In this document: positions 1 through 9,104 of the stretch, one piece after another | Layout of the letters: each line of letters starts with the position of its first letter | How positions within the stretch are numbered: the stretch's first letter is position 1 | From: Clostridium muellerianum | Lineage (GTDB): Bacteria; Bacillota; Clostridia; Clostridiales; Clostridiaceae | Reading direction: 5' to 3' | DNA: 64,000 nt | NCBI RefSeq assembly: GCF_012926525.1 | Contig: NZ_JABBNI010000004.1 | Coordinates: forward strand, 143,687 to 207,686 | Position numbers and translations under genes: made by a program | The notes under the pieces: model-generated | Database searches by the model: none | Told to the model about the DNA's origin: nothing | Seen by the model: only the letters and a program-made list of their open reading frames with translations

Positions 1-1210
1 ATATACTATCCTCTCCTAGTATAAGATTAGTTATTTCCTTTGAGGTCATTGATTTTATATCATCTGGAACATTTTGCCCCGTAGTAATAAAACTTATGGG
101 CTTCTTTGCTCCTTCGCATATATTTATTATAGAACCATAGGTGGATGTTTCATCTAATTTTGTAATTATTATATTATTATAATTTAGAGGTTTATAACCG
201 TTAAGTATTACATCTATATCTCGGTTTTTGGTAGTACAACTTACTACTAAATGAACATTATCCGTATTAACCTTTTCTATAAATGCCCTAAGTTCCGATA
301 TTTGCATTGTATTTTTGCTGCTTCTTCCTGTAGTATCTATTAAAATTGCATCACAATCATTCATACTTTCTACAGCTGATTCCATTTCTTTTATAGTTAG
401 AACCACTTTAAAAGGTATATTCATTATATCTGCATAAGTTTTAAGTTGTTCTACAGCTCCTATTCTATATGTATCTATAGTTATAAGTCCTACCTTTTTA
501 TTTTCTAAAAGTGACATCTTTCCTGCCAATTTTGCAATAGTTGTAGTTTTACCAACTCCAGTTGGGCCAACTAGCACTATTATATTGCTTTCATTTTCAG
601 ACTTTATAGCTTCCGACTTTGAAACTACAATACGTTCCATTACTTTTCTAACCTTTTCTTTATCAGTTATATTCTCTGGAATTACTTTCATTTCATTTAT
701 CATCTTTTCAATGATTTTATCTTCTACATCTATCTTCTCTAGGTATAATTGAATTTTGCTTTTACCAATAGTTAGATTAGATTCTTTTACAATTTGACCT
801 AGTATATTTTTCATTTCTTTTACTTCATTTATAAGATTTTCATTACTTTTATCTAACAATGATTTATAATTTTCATCAAAAAGAACTTCAGTTCTTTTTA
901 CACTATTATCATTTACTTCTACACTATTTTCTCCATTATAATTGGTGCCTTCCTCTAATCTTTTATTCATAATATTTTTTATAGCTTGTATGCTTTCTTC
1001 TACATTTTCTTTTTTCTTAATATTCTTGGTCCCAGATTTATTGTTATCCACAGCAGCTGTAACTTCTAAAACTTTTTTAGAGAAAAATCCAAGCAAACCT
1101 TTTTTTCTTACTTTTCTTTGACTTACTATAACAGCATCTTTCCCAAGCTCATATCTTATTCTAGTAACTGCCTCATTCATGCTATTAACTATATACCTTT
1201 TAATTATCAT
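1..1210 (-). CDS. flhF: Flagellar biosynthesis GTPase FlhF (3' end cut by window edge)
   Basis: FlhF is an SRP-type GTPase that directs flagellum placement and number and works with the export apparatus. About 403 codons are visible. An N-terminal basic/variable region starts MIIKRYIVNSMNEAV. It is followed by the NG GTPase domain, with the P-loop GPTGVGKTTT near residue 213, then DTYRIGAVEQL, the G3 motif DTTGRSS and the G4 motif TKLDE. The ATG shares one base with the flhA stop (TAATG), so translation is probably coupled. The visible end (NLILGE) is close to the usual C-terminus, so little is missing. FlhF is the last flagellar gene of the operon inside the window. Confidence 0.95.
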   Translation of the reverse strand, partial: MIIKRYIVNSMNEAVTRIRYELGKDAVIVSQRKVRKKGLLGFFSKKVLEVTAAVDNNKSGTKNIKKKENVEESIQAIKNIMNKRLEEGTNYNGENSVEVNDNSVKRTEVLFDENYKSLLDKSNENLINEVKEMKNILGQIVKESNLTIGKSKIQLYLEKIDVEDKIIEKMINEMKVIPENITDKEKVRKVMERIVVSKSEAIKSENESNIIVLVGPTGVGKTTTIAKLAGKMSLLENKKVGLITIDTYRIGAVEQLKTYADIMNIPFKVVLTIKEMESAVESMNDCDAILIDTTGRSSKNTMQISELRAFIEKVNTDNVHLVVSCTTKNRDIDVILNGYKPLNYNNIIITKLDETSTYGSIINICEGAKKPISFITTGQNVPDDIKSMTSKEITNLILGEDSI

Positions 1211-3276
1211 TATATTGAAACCATCCCTTCAGTTTTTATCTCTATATCATTTGGTATTTCATTAAGAGATAATACATTTACTGCTGGAAAAACCATTTCT
1301 ATAAGTCTTCTAAAAGCTGGTCTTATTTTAGGAGATACTAATATTACCGGTTGGTTTTCATAAAAGTACACAGAATCTAAAGTCTCTTTTACAGCACTTA
1401 ATATTTTACTTGTAGTATCTGGATCTATGGCTGGAAATGATCCCTGCATAGACTTTTGAATATTGTTTCCTACTAAATCCTCTATTTGAGGATTTAATGT
1501 AACTACGGATATAGCTCTATTCTCGTCTACGAGTGGATTACAAATACTTCTTCCTAGTGCAAATCTTACGTATTCAGTTAAAACCTCAATATCTTTTGTA
1601 GTTCTTGAATTATCTGCTAGTGACTCCATTATAGTTACCATATCCTTGATAGATACTCTCTCTTTTAAAAGATTTTGAAGTACTTTTTGTAGTTCACCTA
1701 TGGTAAGCAAATCTGGTATAAGTTCTTCCACTACAGCACTGTACTTTTCTTTTACAGAATCCACCATAACCTTAACTTCTTGTCTTCCTAATAGTTCATA
1801 GGAATGATTCTTTATAGTTTCTGTCAAATGAGTAACCATAACAGTAGTAGGATCCACCACTGTAAAACCTTTTATTTCTGCTTCTTCTCTTTGATCTTTG
1901 TTTATCCATACTGCTGGAATTCCAAAGGATGGCTCTACAGTTTGAATACCTTGAATTTCTGTTTCCCCATTAGTAGGGTCCATACACAAAAGCATATTTG
2001 GCATAAGTTCTCCACTTGCCATTATGGTTCCCCTTATTTTAATTACATATTCATTAGTTTTTAATTGAAGATTATCTCTTATTCTAATAGGCTGTACTAC
2101 TATTCCCATTTCTATAGCACATTGACGTCTTACAGAAGTTACTCTTTGAAGTAAATCTCCTCCTGCAGCTTCATCTGCCATAGGAATAAGTCCATAACCT
2201 ATTTCAACCTCCATAGGTTCCACAGAAATCAAACTCATTACATTTTCAGGTTCCTTGCTTTCTATTTCCGTTATTTCCTGCTGATCAACTTCCATTTGTT
2301 GAATAACTTGTTCCTTTGCATCTTTGTAAAGTAAGTATGCAGCTATTCCACAAAGTACAGCTAATGTTAAAAATGCAAAGTGTGGAAGTCCAGGTATAAT
2401 AGCAAGAAATAAAAGTACTATAGATGCTATAGCTATAACTTTTGGAAATCCTGTTAACTGCTTTATAACAAGGGAACCAAAGTTTTGATTACTGCCTGAA
2501 CGAGTAACCAATATACCTGATGCTGTAGATATTAAAAGTGCTGGTATTTGTGTTACAAGTCCGTCACCTATGGTAAGCTTTGTATACGTTTGTGCAGCAG
2601 TTGATGCATCCATATTAAGCATTATAACCCCTATTACAATACCACCTATAATATTTATTACTGTAATTATAAGTCCTGCTACTGCATCCCCTTTTACAAA
2701 CTTTGAAGCACCATCCATAGCTCCATAAAAATCTGCTTCATGCTGTAAATTTTCTCTTCTTTGTTTTGCTCCATTTTCATCAATAAGTCCTGAATTTAAA
2801 TCTGCATCTATACTCATTTGCTTACCAGGCATAGCATCCAATGTAAATCTAGCTGAAACTTCTGATACTCTGCCTGCACCATTAGTAATTACTATAAATT
2901 GTATAATTATTATAATAAGATATATAATTATACCTACCACATAATTTCCACCTACAACAAAGGTTCCAAAAGCATTAATAACTTCTCCTGCAAAAGCATC
3001 TCTAAGTATTAACCTAGTAGATGATATATTAAGAGCTAACCTAAATAAGGTAGTAATTAATAGTAATGTTGGAAATACAGAAAATTGTAAAACCTCTGTG
3101 GTAAACATTGTTAAAAGTATAATTACTACAGATACAGTAATATTAAAGGCTATAAGTACATCTAATAAAGCTGCAGGTAATGGTATTATAATCATTAACA
3201 CTACAGATATAACTACAAAAGCCATTATTATATCTACATTATCTTTTATATTAAATCTTTTTCTACTGTTCTCCAA
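1210..3276 (-). CDS. flhA: Flagellar type III export gate protein FlhA
   Basis: FlhA is the large nonameric export-gate protein that couples the membrane channel to substrate-chaperone docking. The 688 residues match the family length. About eight hydrophobic segments fill residues 15-330, including the conserved cytoplasmic loop (GRVSEVSARFTLDAMPGKQM). A cytoplasmic receptor domain follows from about residue 340. The start is TTG, chosen because AGGGGTGG lies 5 bases upstream. It sits 14 bases after fliR-flhB and overlaps flhF by one base, in the usual flagellar order. Confidence 0.97.
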   Translation of the reverse strand: MENSRKRFNIKDNVDIIMAFVVISVVLMIIIPLPAALLDVLIAFNITVSVVIILLTMFTTEVLQFSVFPTLLLITTLFRLALNISSTRLILRDAFAGEVINAFGTFVVGGNYVVGIIIYLIIIIIQFIVITNGAGRVSEVSARFTLDAMPGKQMSIDADLNSGLIDENGAKQRRENLQHEADFYGAMDGASKFVKGDAVAGLIITVINIIGGIVIGVIMLNMDASTAAQTYTKLTIGDGLVTQIPALLISTASGILVTRSGSNQNFGSLVIKQLTGFPKVIAIASIVLLFLAIIPGLPHFAFLTLAVLCGIAAYLLYKDAKEQVIQQMEVDQQEITEIESKEPENVMSLISVEPMEVEIGYGLIPMADEAAGGDLLQRVTSVRRQCAIEMGIVVQPIRIRDNLQLKTNEYVIKIRGTIMASGELMPNMLLCMDPTNGETEIQGIQTVEPSFGIPAVWINKDQREEAEIKGFTVVDPTTVMVTHLTETIKNHSYELLGRQEVKVMVDSVKEKYSAVVEELIPDLLTIGELQKVLQNLLKERVSIKDMVTIMESLADNSRTTKDIEVLTEYVRFALGRSICNPLVDENRAISVVTLNPQIEDLVGNNIQKSMQGSFPAIDPDTTSKILSAVKETLDSVYFYENQPVILVSPKIRPAFRRLIEMVFPAVNVLSLNEIPNDIEIKTEGMVSI

Positions 3277-3290
3277 AATACCACCCCTGT

Positions 3291-5072
3291 TTATTTACGT
3301 TTTTTTATTTTATAAACTAATGCCAATATTTCTGCTACTGCCTCATACATATCCATTGGAATTTCTTCATCTAATTCAACTTCACTATACATAAGTCTTG
3401 CAAGAGGCTTATTTTCAATTATAGGCACCTCATTTTGTTTTGCTATTTCTTTTATTTTTAATGCTACTCTATCTGCGCCTTTTGCAGCTACTATTGGAGC
3501 ATTTGCTCCTTCTTCATATTTAAGTGCTACAGCTAAATGAGTAGGGTTAGTAACAACTACAGTTGCTTTAGGAACTTCCTGCATCATTCTTCTAGTGGCC
3601 ATTTCTCTTTGTTTTTGCTTTATTTTACCTTTAATTTGAGGATCTCCCTCATCTTGCTTATATTCTTCTTTTACTTCTTGTTTAGACATTTTTAAATCCT
3701 TATTAAATTGAAACCTCTGATAAATATAATCTATTAATGAAATAATAATCATTAACAGAGTTATTCTAGAAAATATATTAACTGTAAGTTTTCCTACTGC
3801 AGCTGCCACTGCTTGTGCATTAACACTTCCTAAAGTAAGTATGTATTCATAGTTATCCCTTACAAATTTATACCCTACAAAACCTACTATTGTTATCATA
3901 GCCAAATCTTTAAAAAGTTCCATAACTGTTCTCATAGAAAACATTCTTTTAAATCCATTTAAAGGATTTAACTTTGATAAATCAGGTTTTAATGGTTCTG
4001 AAGTAACAAGAGCTCCTGTTTGAAGAAAGTTTGCTAGTACTCCCATACACATAATTGGAAGTACTACTGGTAGAAACAATACTCCTATCCTCCATACAAC
4101 TATAATTGCTATTTTTTGCACACTATCATAACTTAAAGACATAGTTAAATAATTGTTCAAGAAAACTATTAGTGTACTTTTAAGTCCATTACCAACATAA
4201 CTGCCTAAAGCTACAATTACTATAGTAGAAGCAAGTAAAGTTAATGCCAAAGCTATTTCCTTACTTTTAGCTATCTGTCCTTTTTTTCTAGCATCACTCT
4301 TTTTTTTCGGTGTAGCTTCCTCAGTTTTGTCATCAGATGCGAATATTATAAGTAGAGGTATTGTTTTATAAAATCCATTTATAGCATCCTGTATTCCATA
4401 AAAGGAATTTTCTATCATTTTTAAAAATATAGGAAGTGCGAAGCAAAATGCTCCAAGTCCTACGAGTATTTTTACTGGCATTCCAAGTATCATTATATTT
4501 AGTTGAGGAACTGTTCTAGAAACCAGTCCCATGGTTATATCTGTTATAAGAATTATCAATACTATAGGTATTGCTATTTTCACCGCTATTTCAAAATACT
4601 GAATGAATACTTTTACTATTAAATTTATTGAATTTTGGTTCAACCAAAAATTTCCTAATTTTATAACCTTAAAGCTTTCTATTAAAGCTTTTATGAGCAT
4701 GTGATGTCCATCTACTATGAAAAACACTACCATGCTAAACCAATATAATAAATGTTCTATAAAAGTAGTATTACTGCTTGATGTTGGATCAAACATTGTC
4801 ATCATTGAAAATCCAACTTGCATATCCATAATATTACCTGCAAATTTCACACTATTAAAACATAGATTTGTTATAAATCCTAAAGTAAATCCTGCCACTG
4901 CTTCATTCACGCAGTTTATAACAAATGGTAAATTATTATTAATATTATTGATCCCTGTATAATCTACTCCAGGTATCAATATATATGCAATAACTAAAGT
5001 TATACCAACCTTAACTGTATTTGGAGTTCCACTTGGGAAAAAGATAGGCACTACTACAAAAAAACAAAACAT
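3291..5072 (-). CDS. fliR-flhB: Fused export proteins FliR-FlhB
   Basis: This is the single-chain fusion of FliR (channel component) and FlhB (substrate-specificity switch) known from clostridia. Residues 1-246 are FliR-like and membrane-embedded. From about residue 247 the FlhB start is recognisable (DDKTEEATPKKKSDARKKGQ), with four membrane segments and a cytoplasmic domain carrying the autocleavage motif NPTH near residue 509. The annotated ATG (5070-5072) has no good ribosome binding site. The strong site GGGAGGGG is at 5124-5131, and the 17 in-frame codons between (ending TALILISIR) complete the first FliR helix. No ATG, GTG or TTG exists in that stretch, so the true start is unresolved and may be non-canonical. 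Confidence 0.93.
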   Translation of the reverse strand: MFCFFVVVPIFFPSGTPNTVKVGITLVIAYILIPGVDYTGINNINNNLPFVINCVNEAVAGFTLGFITNLCFNSVKFAGNIMDMQVGFSMMTMFDPTSSSNTTFIEHLLYWFSMVVFFIVDGHHMLIKALIESFKVIKLGNFWLNQNSINLIVKVFIQYFEIAVKIAIPIVLIILITDITMGLVSRTVPQLNIMILGMPVKILVGLGAFCFALPIFLKMIENSFYGIQDAINGFYKTIPLLIIFASDDKTEEATPKKKSDARKKGQIAKSKEIALALTLLASTIVIVALGSYVGNGLKSTLIVFLNNYLTMSLSYDSVQKIAIIVVWRIGVLFLPVVLPIMCMGVLANFLQTGALVTSEPLKPDLSKLNPLNGFKRMFSMRTVMELFKDLAMITIVGFVGYKFVRDNYEYILTLGSVNAQAVAAAVGKLTVNIFSRITLLMIIISLIDYIYQRFQFNKDLKMSKQEVKEEYKQDEGDPQIKGKIKQKQREMATRRMMQEVPKATVVVTNPTHLAVALKYEEGANAPIVAAKGADRVALKIKEIAKQNEVPIIENKPLARLMYSEVELDEEIPMDMYEAVAEILALVYKIKKRK

Positions 5073-5172
5073 TCTAATGCTTATAAGTATTAATGCTGTA
5101 AAATATAAAATATCTACTAAAATCCCCTCCCAATATTTTAAATTAAATTTTTAAACACGTAATTTTTAACAT

Positions 5173-5442
5173 TTACTGTGTAATATGCGCTATGTACGTA
5201 AATATTCTTTCTGTAAAATTCACTAATTGATGAAGCATCCAGCTTCCTGTAAGAAGTCCAACTACTGCTACTGCAATAAGCTTTGGTACAAAAGTCAAAG
5301 TCTGCTCTTGTATCTGTGTAGTAGCCTGAAATATACTTATAATAAGTCCCACTAATATTGAAATTATCAAAATAGGTGCAGATACTATAAGTCCTGTCTG
5401 TATTGCATCCTTTATAATGCCTATTACCATATTTTCACTCAT
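5173..5442 (-). CDS. fliQ: Flagellar export protein FliQ
   Basis: FliQ is a small component of the export channel, assembling with FliP and FliR. The 89-residue length and two hydrophobic hairpin helices (about residues 15-42 and 50-78) fit the family. The conserved FQATTQIQEQTLTFVPK lies between and into the second helix. The ATG follows GAGGTGAGCTAA and is 10 bases after fliP. About 50-100 bases separate it from the fliR-flhB coding start, a relatively long gap in this tightly packed operon. Confidence 0.96.
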   Translation of the reverse strand: MSENMVIGIIKDAIQTGLIVSAPILIISILVGLIISIFQATTQIQEQTLTFVPKLIAVAVVGLLTGSWMLHQLVNFTERIFTYIAHITQ

Positions 5443-5452
5443 TTAGCTCACC

Positions 5453-6229
5453 TCACGAAAAACTCGTAACCAAAGATTTTACTAATAAATACCATCCATC
5501 TACCATTACAAATAATAATAATTTAAATGGCAGTGACACCATAGCTGGAGGAAGCATAAACATACCCATTGACATAAGAACACTAGCTACTACTAAATCT
5601 ATTATCATAAATGGTATATATATCATAAATCCTATTTCAAAAGCAGTTTTTAGCTCACTTATCATATAAGCAGGCACTACTACATAAAGCGGTGCATTAT
5701 CCTTTGTAACTTTATAATTCACTTTTGCTGTATCTATAAATAACTGAAAGTCTTTCTTATAGGTATACTTAAGCATAAATTCTCTTAAAGGCTTTGCACC
5801 TGCATCAATAGCCTGTTCCTGGGTTATTTTATTTTGCATATATGGTTGAATAGCATTAGCATTAATTTTACCGTAAACCGGCTGCATAATAAATACAGTT
5901 AAAAATAGTGCTAGTCCAATTAAAATCGTATTTGGTGGAGATTGTTGGGTTCCCATTGCACCTCTTAAAAATCCAAATACTACTACAATTCTTACAAAGC
6001 TTGTCATCATCATGATAAACGAAGGTAAAATGGTGAGAATTGTAAGCATTATAAGTAATTTTAAATTTCCAACATACTGCTGTGGTGTACTTGCATTGTC
6101 TACTGAAATATTTACTTTTGGTATTGGAAAAGCCTCTGGAGCTGCATAAGCTTTTGATGTATAAAATGCTAAAAACATAAATACTAAAACTAAAGCACTT
6201 ATTATAACTTTACTCTTGTTTTTATTCAT
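5453..6229 (-). CDS. fliP: Flagellar export channel protein FliP
   Basis: FliP forms the core of the export channel together with FliQ and FliR. The protein (258 residues) has an N-terminal signal-like helix (residues 8-28, ending near AYAAPEAFPIP). The conserved FliP block MMTSFVRIVVVFGFLRGAMG and several membrane segments follow. The family signature MLPPAMVSLPFKLLLFVMVDGW is at the C-terminus. It overlaps the end of fliO by 8 bases, and GGAAG lies upstream of its ATG. Confidence 0.97.
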   Translation of the reverse strand: MNKNKSKVIISALVLVFMFLAFYTSKAYAAPEAFPIPKVNISVDNASTPQQYVGNLKLLIMLTILTILPSFIMMMTSFVRIVVVFGFLRGAMGTQQSPPNTILIGLALFLTVFIMQPVYGKINANAIQPYMQNKITQEQAIDAGAKPLREFMLKYTYKKDFQLFIDTAKVNYKVTKDNAPLYVVVPAYMISELKTAFEIGFMIYIPFMIIDLVVASVLMSMGMFMLPPAMVSLPFKLLLFVMVDGWYLLVKSLVTSFS

Positions 6230-6578
6230 CTTTATCTTCCTTTTTAAATTTAAGTTTATTATAAAAATCTTTTAAATCAGCATATTGAGGTATAGTTTTA
6301 GAGGCTTCTATCTTTAAAATTTCATCTTTATCAATTTCCGAAATTATATTTATTTGGCCTAATGTAGAAGATAATACATATCCCTTATCTCCAATTTTAA
6401 CTACTAATAGAGAATTTTCCTTTGATAGCGGTGTTCTGTCTAAAATTTTTACATATTTTCCATTCTGAATATCTTGAAGTTTACTTCCACCAAATTTCAC
6501 ACAAATGTATATAAGTATAAGTATAAAAGGTAAAAATATTAGTATTTTTAAAAGCATCACCCCAAATTGTAAGTTCAT
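6222..6578 (-). CDS. fliO: Flagellar assembly protein FliO
   Basis: FliO is a small bitopic protein that stabilises FliP during export-gate assembly. The product has one N-terminal membrane segment (about residues 7-27). A cytoplasmic part follows (ILDRTPLSKENSLLVVKIGDKGYVLS, quoted here as the segments ILDRTPLSKENSLLVV and KIGDKGYVLS), which is the FliO/FliZ-type small beta domain. I chose the internal ATG at 6578, seven codons inside the longest reading frame, because GGAG lies 8 bases upstream. Assignment rests on this domain plus position between fliL and fliP. Confidence 0.85.
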   Translation of the reverse strand: MNLQFGVMLLKILIFLPFILILIYICVKFGGSKLQDIQNGKYVKILDRTPLSKENSLLVVKIGDKGYVLSSTLGQINIISEIDKDEILKIEASKTIPQYADLKDFYNKLKFKKEDKDE

Positions 6579-6613
6579 GCAAATTCTCCATTCTCTCAAA
6601 TTTTAATAAAAAA

Positions 6614-7141
6614 CTACTGAACTAAAATATCACTAAAATAAACATTGTTAATCTGACCTTTTTTAAGTAAAGGATTTATTTTTTGAATAAGCTCCATTTT
6701 TATAGCGTCCATATTTTTGGGTACTATGTCAGCTGCTTTTTTATTTCTAAGTACAGCTATAACTGCATCTCGCACCAATGGTTTTTTATCAGTTAACTCA
6801 GTTTCTAACTTTGAATTTTTATCGTATCCTACAAAAATTTTTGCTTTTAAATACCTCTTACCATCTTCATCTGCTAAATTAATCAAACACTCATCTAAAC
6901 CTACATTTTTTTCTGAAACTATTTGTTCCAAATAACTTTGATTTTGATTTGTTTGCTGAGTTTCAGTCTGGGTCTGAGTTGTTTTTGCTGCAGTTTGAAC
7001 TGTAGTTTTTGCTGTTCCTTTTGACTTACTAAACATAGTGTAACCAAAATATGCACCTGCACCTACTATTACTAGTGCTACTAAACCTATTACTATAAAT
7101 ATTACCTTTTTTCCACCTTTTTTTTCTGTTTTATTTTCCAT
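6614..7141 (-). CDS. fliL: Flagellar basal body-associated protein FliL
   Basis: FliL is a single-pass membrane protein that associates with the stator and supports torque generation. Seen here: a lysine-rich N-terminus, one membrane helix (about residues 13-35), a Thr/Gln-rich linker (residues 43-67), and a C-terminal periplasmic-type domain with the typical phrase VRDAVIAVLRNKKAADI. The 175-residue length fits. In Bacillus fliM, fliY and cheY would follow; here fliO follows directly. Confidence 0.93.
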   Translation of the reverse strand: MENKTEKKGGKKVIFIVIGLVALVIVGAGAYFGYTMFSKSKGTAKTTVQTAAKTTQTQTETQQTNQNQSYLEQIVSEKNVGLDECLINLADEDGKRYLKAKIFVGYDKNSKLETELTDKKPLVRDAVIAVLRNKKAADIVPKNMDAIKMELIQKINPLLKKGQINNVYFSDILVQ

Positions 7142-7238
7142 TTTACTTTCTCCTTTTCGTTACATATTAGTCAACTTACATAATTTTAAGGTTAACCAAT
7201 AAACATGAAGTGAAGCTTAGTTTAACTTACTTATGTAA

Positions 7239-7457
7239 TTAAAATGTTTTTTCAGAGGGTTGTTTCATTCCATCACCTAAAAATATTTTTCTTTTGTATT
7301 CAATAACTTTTCTAATAATCTCATCATTAGATTCTTTCACTAAATATTTTCTGCCATTAACTAAAGTTACAACACTTTCTGGTACTTCCTGCAGCTTCTC
7401 TATCTGATCTGCATTAATAACAATCTCCTTATTATCAAGCCCTACAAGTTTTATCAT
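7239..7457 (-). CDS. flbD: FlbD/SwrD family flagellar protein
   Basis: A 72-residue protein of the FlbD family, found in flagellar operons of Gram-positive bacteria; the B. subtilis homologue SwrD is known to support motor power. It begins MIKLVGLDNKEIVINADQIE and contains the conserved LVNGRKYLVKESNDEI. A consensus site AGGAG precedes the ATG. It lies between flgE and fliL as expected, with a small palindromic repeat in the gap before it. Confidence 0.92.
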   Translation of the reverse strand: MIKLVGLDNKEIVINADQIEKLQEVPESVVTLVNGRKYLVKESNDEIIRKVIEYKRKIFLGDGMKQPSEKTF

Positions 7458-7474
7458 ATCAGCTCTCCTTTTTT

Positions 7475-7550
7475 AGTTGAAAGTTAAAAGTGGATAGTGG
7501 ACAGTTAAGGAAGTTTTCCTCCTTAACTCTCACTCTTCAATTATCCACTA
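7475..7550. repeat. Small palindromic interspersed repeat (AGTTGA type), copy 1
   Basis: The flgE-flbD gap holds nested inverted repeats: AGTGGATA (7489-7496) pairs with TATCCACT (7542-7549), and AGTTAAGGA (7503-7511) with TCCTTAACT (7520-7528). The composition (AGTTGA, AGTGGA, CTCTC motifs) resembles the larger element at 21105-21242, so I treat both as one repeat family. Confidence 0.6.
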
Positions 7551-7563
7551 TAAACAAAATAAA

Positions 7564-8610
7564 CTACCTCTTCAAGTTAACTAAGTCCTGTAATATTTCA
7601 TCTCCAGTAGTTATTATTTTTCCATTAGCTTGAAAAGCCCTGTTAGCTATTATCATATTAGTAAATTCTTCTGCTAAATCTACATTTGACATTTCAAGCA
7701 TTCCTTGACGCACATCTCCATAGCCTGCACTATTATCATTAGCTGAACCCAAATTACTTCTTACAACTGGATCTCCTGAATTTGGTGATGTTTGATATAG
7801 ATTTTTGCCTAGCTTTGAAAGTCCAGCAGGATTTTTAAAAGAAGCCATAGCTATTTGGCCAAGAACTGCTGTACCAGTATCTAATGTAGCAGTAATTGTT
7901 CCATCTGATCCTATAGAATATGACTTTATCTTATGACTAGTAGCACCATCAGACAAGGACTCTGGTATAACTAATGGTACTAATCCTCCAGCAAGAATAT
8001 TTGTATCCGCCCCACCTGTAGCATTTTTAGTATAAGTACCTGTAAATGGTACTTTAGGATTCGCTTTACCATCAGCATAATTTATTACAACATTCTCATT
8101 CGCATATCCATATACTCTTAATCCATCAGATGTTAACAAACTTCCTTGGGTATCTCTTGTAAATGAACCATCTCTTGTAAAATTGGCAGTAACTCCAGTA
8201 CCTGCCATAGTATGATTTTCATCATCAGTAACATAAATCGTACCTGCTACATCTTCTCCTGCTTCACTACTAGTATTATCAGGTACAGCGCCTGTTCCTA
8301 CAATAAAATATCCCTCTCCATCTATTGCTGCATCAAGAGGATTTGAAGTTGGCTGCATACTTCCCTGACCAGTAGAAGTATCTATACCTGCTAATTGAAC
8401 ACCAAGACCAACTTGTCTTGGATTAGTACCACCTAACTTTGAACTAGCCCCTGTAGCTGCTGCCATACTTTGGCTTACCATATCTTCAAATCTTGCTCTT
8501 TGACCTTTATAAGCTGTAGTACTTGAATTTGCTATGTTATTACCTATTACATCTAATTTTCTCTGATTAACTTTTAATCCACTAATTCCTGAGAACATGG
8601 ATGGTAACAT
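7564..8610 (-). CDS. flgE: Flagellar hook protein FlgE
   Basis: FlgE polymerises into the hook. The N-terminus has the rod/hook signature SGISGLKVNQRKLDVIGNNI with the ANSST motif. The C-terminus has the matching coiled-coil motif MSNVDLAEEFTNMIIANRAF. The product is about 348 residues, on the short side for FlgE. The longest reading frame starts eight codons earlier, but AGGAGG lies 9 bases upstream of the ATG at 8608-8610, so I chose that start. FlgD and the TIGR02530-type gene precede it, supporting hook rather than distal-rod identity. Confidence 0.93.
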   Translation of the reverse strand: MLPSMFSGISGLKVNQRKLDVIGNNIANSSTTAYKGQRARFEDMVSQSMAAATGASSKLGGTNPRQVGLGVQLAGIDTSTGQGSMQPTSNPLDAAIDGEGYFIVGTGAVPDNTSSEAGEDVAGTIYVTDDENHTMAGTGVTANFTRDGSFTRDTQGSLLTSDGLRVYGYANENVVINYADGKANPKVPFTGTYTKNATGGADTNILAGGLVPLVIPESLSDGATSHKIKSYSIGSDGTITATLDTGTAVLGQIAMASFKNPAGLSKLGKNLYQTSPNSGDPVVRSNLGSANDNSAGYGDVRQGMLEMSNVDLAEEFTNMIIANRAFQANGKIITTGDEILQDLVNLKR

Positions 8611-8694
8611 AATTTTATACCTCCTAAAATTCATTTATTTTTACTTTGCTTCAATCGTTCCACAAAGTTTGGCATCCTTGTTTAGGTCCTGCCT

Positions 8695-9084
8695 TTATAA
8701 TATAACTACACTATCAATATTAGTAAAAACATTGTTTTTGCTATTTTCTTTAGCCATTGCTGTAATAATAGTCCTATTTTTTATCGAAGTTATAAGAGCT
8801 GTATCTTTATAAAGAATTAGAGTTTCTTTGCTTCCTTTTTGTTCTGCTTTATTAATACCTTCATTTATATTTTTCATGTCACTTTCATTAAAACTTATAT
8901 TTCTTTCTTTAAGTCTTTCTGCTGCATGATTGGATATAACAAAGCTTTCCTTGTTGTCTATTTTCTTATTTAGTAAATCTTTAAAAGAACCACTATTATT
9001 TTCATTAACTTTCTTATTGCTACTATTACACCCTTGAAAGTCCTGAATTAAATAAAGCTTACCATTAACAACTCTATATCCCAT
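8695..9084 (-). CDS. TIGR02530-type flagellar operon protein
   Basis: A 129-residue protein matching the small conserved family found between flgD and flgE in Gram-positive flagellar operons. Its exact role is not established. Visible are a short N-terminal segment (MGYRVVNGKLYLIQDF), a polar linker and the family core SNHAAERLKERNISFNESD. A second block (ALITSIKNRTIITAMAKE) ends with NVFTNIDSVVIL. GGAAGAG precedes the ATG. The context suggests a role in hook assembly or length control; this is inference. Confidence 0.85.
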   Translation of the reverse strand: MGYRVVNGKLYLIQDFQGCNSSNKKVNENNSGSFKDLLNKKIDNKESFVISNHAAERLKERNISFNESDMKNINEGINKAEQKGSKETLILYKDTALITSIKNRTIITAMAKENSKNNVFTNIDSVVIL

Positions 9085-9104
9085 AATATCACTCTTCCTG
9101 CAAA

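Noticed and set aside
6600..7238. fliM, fliY/fliN or motAB between flbD and fliO
   Set aside because: Only fliL is present; the gaps are too short and contain no matching frames.
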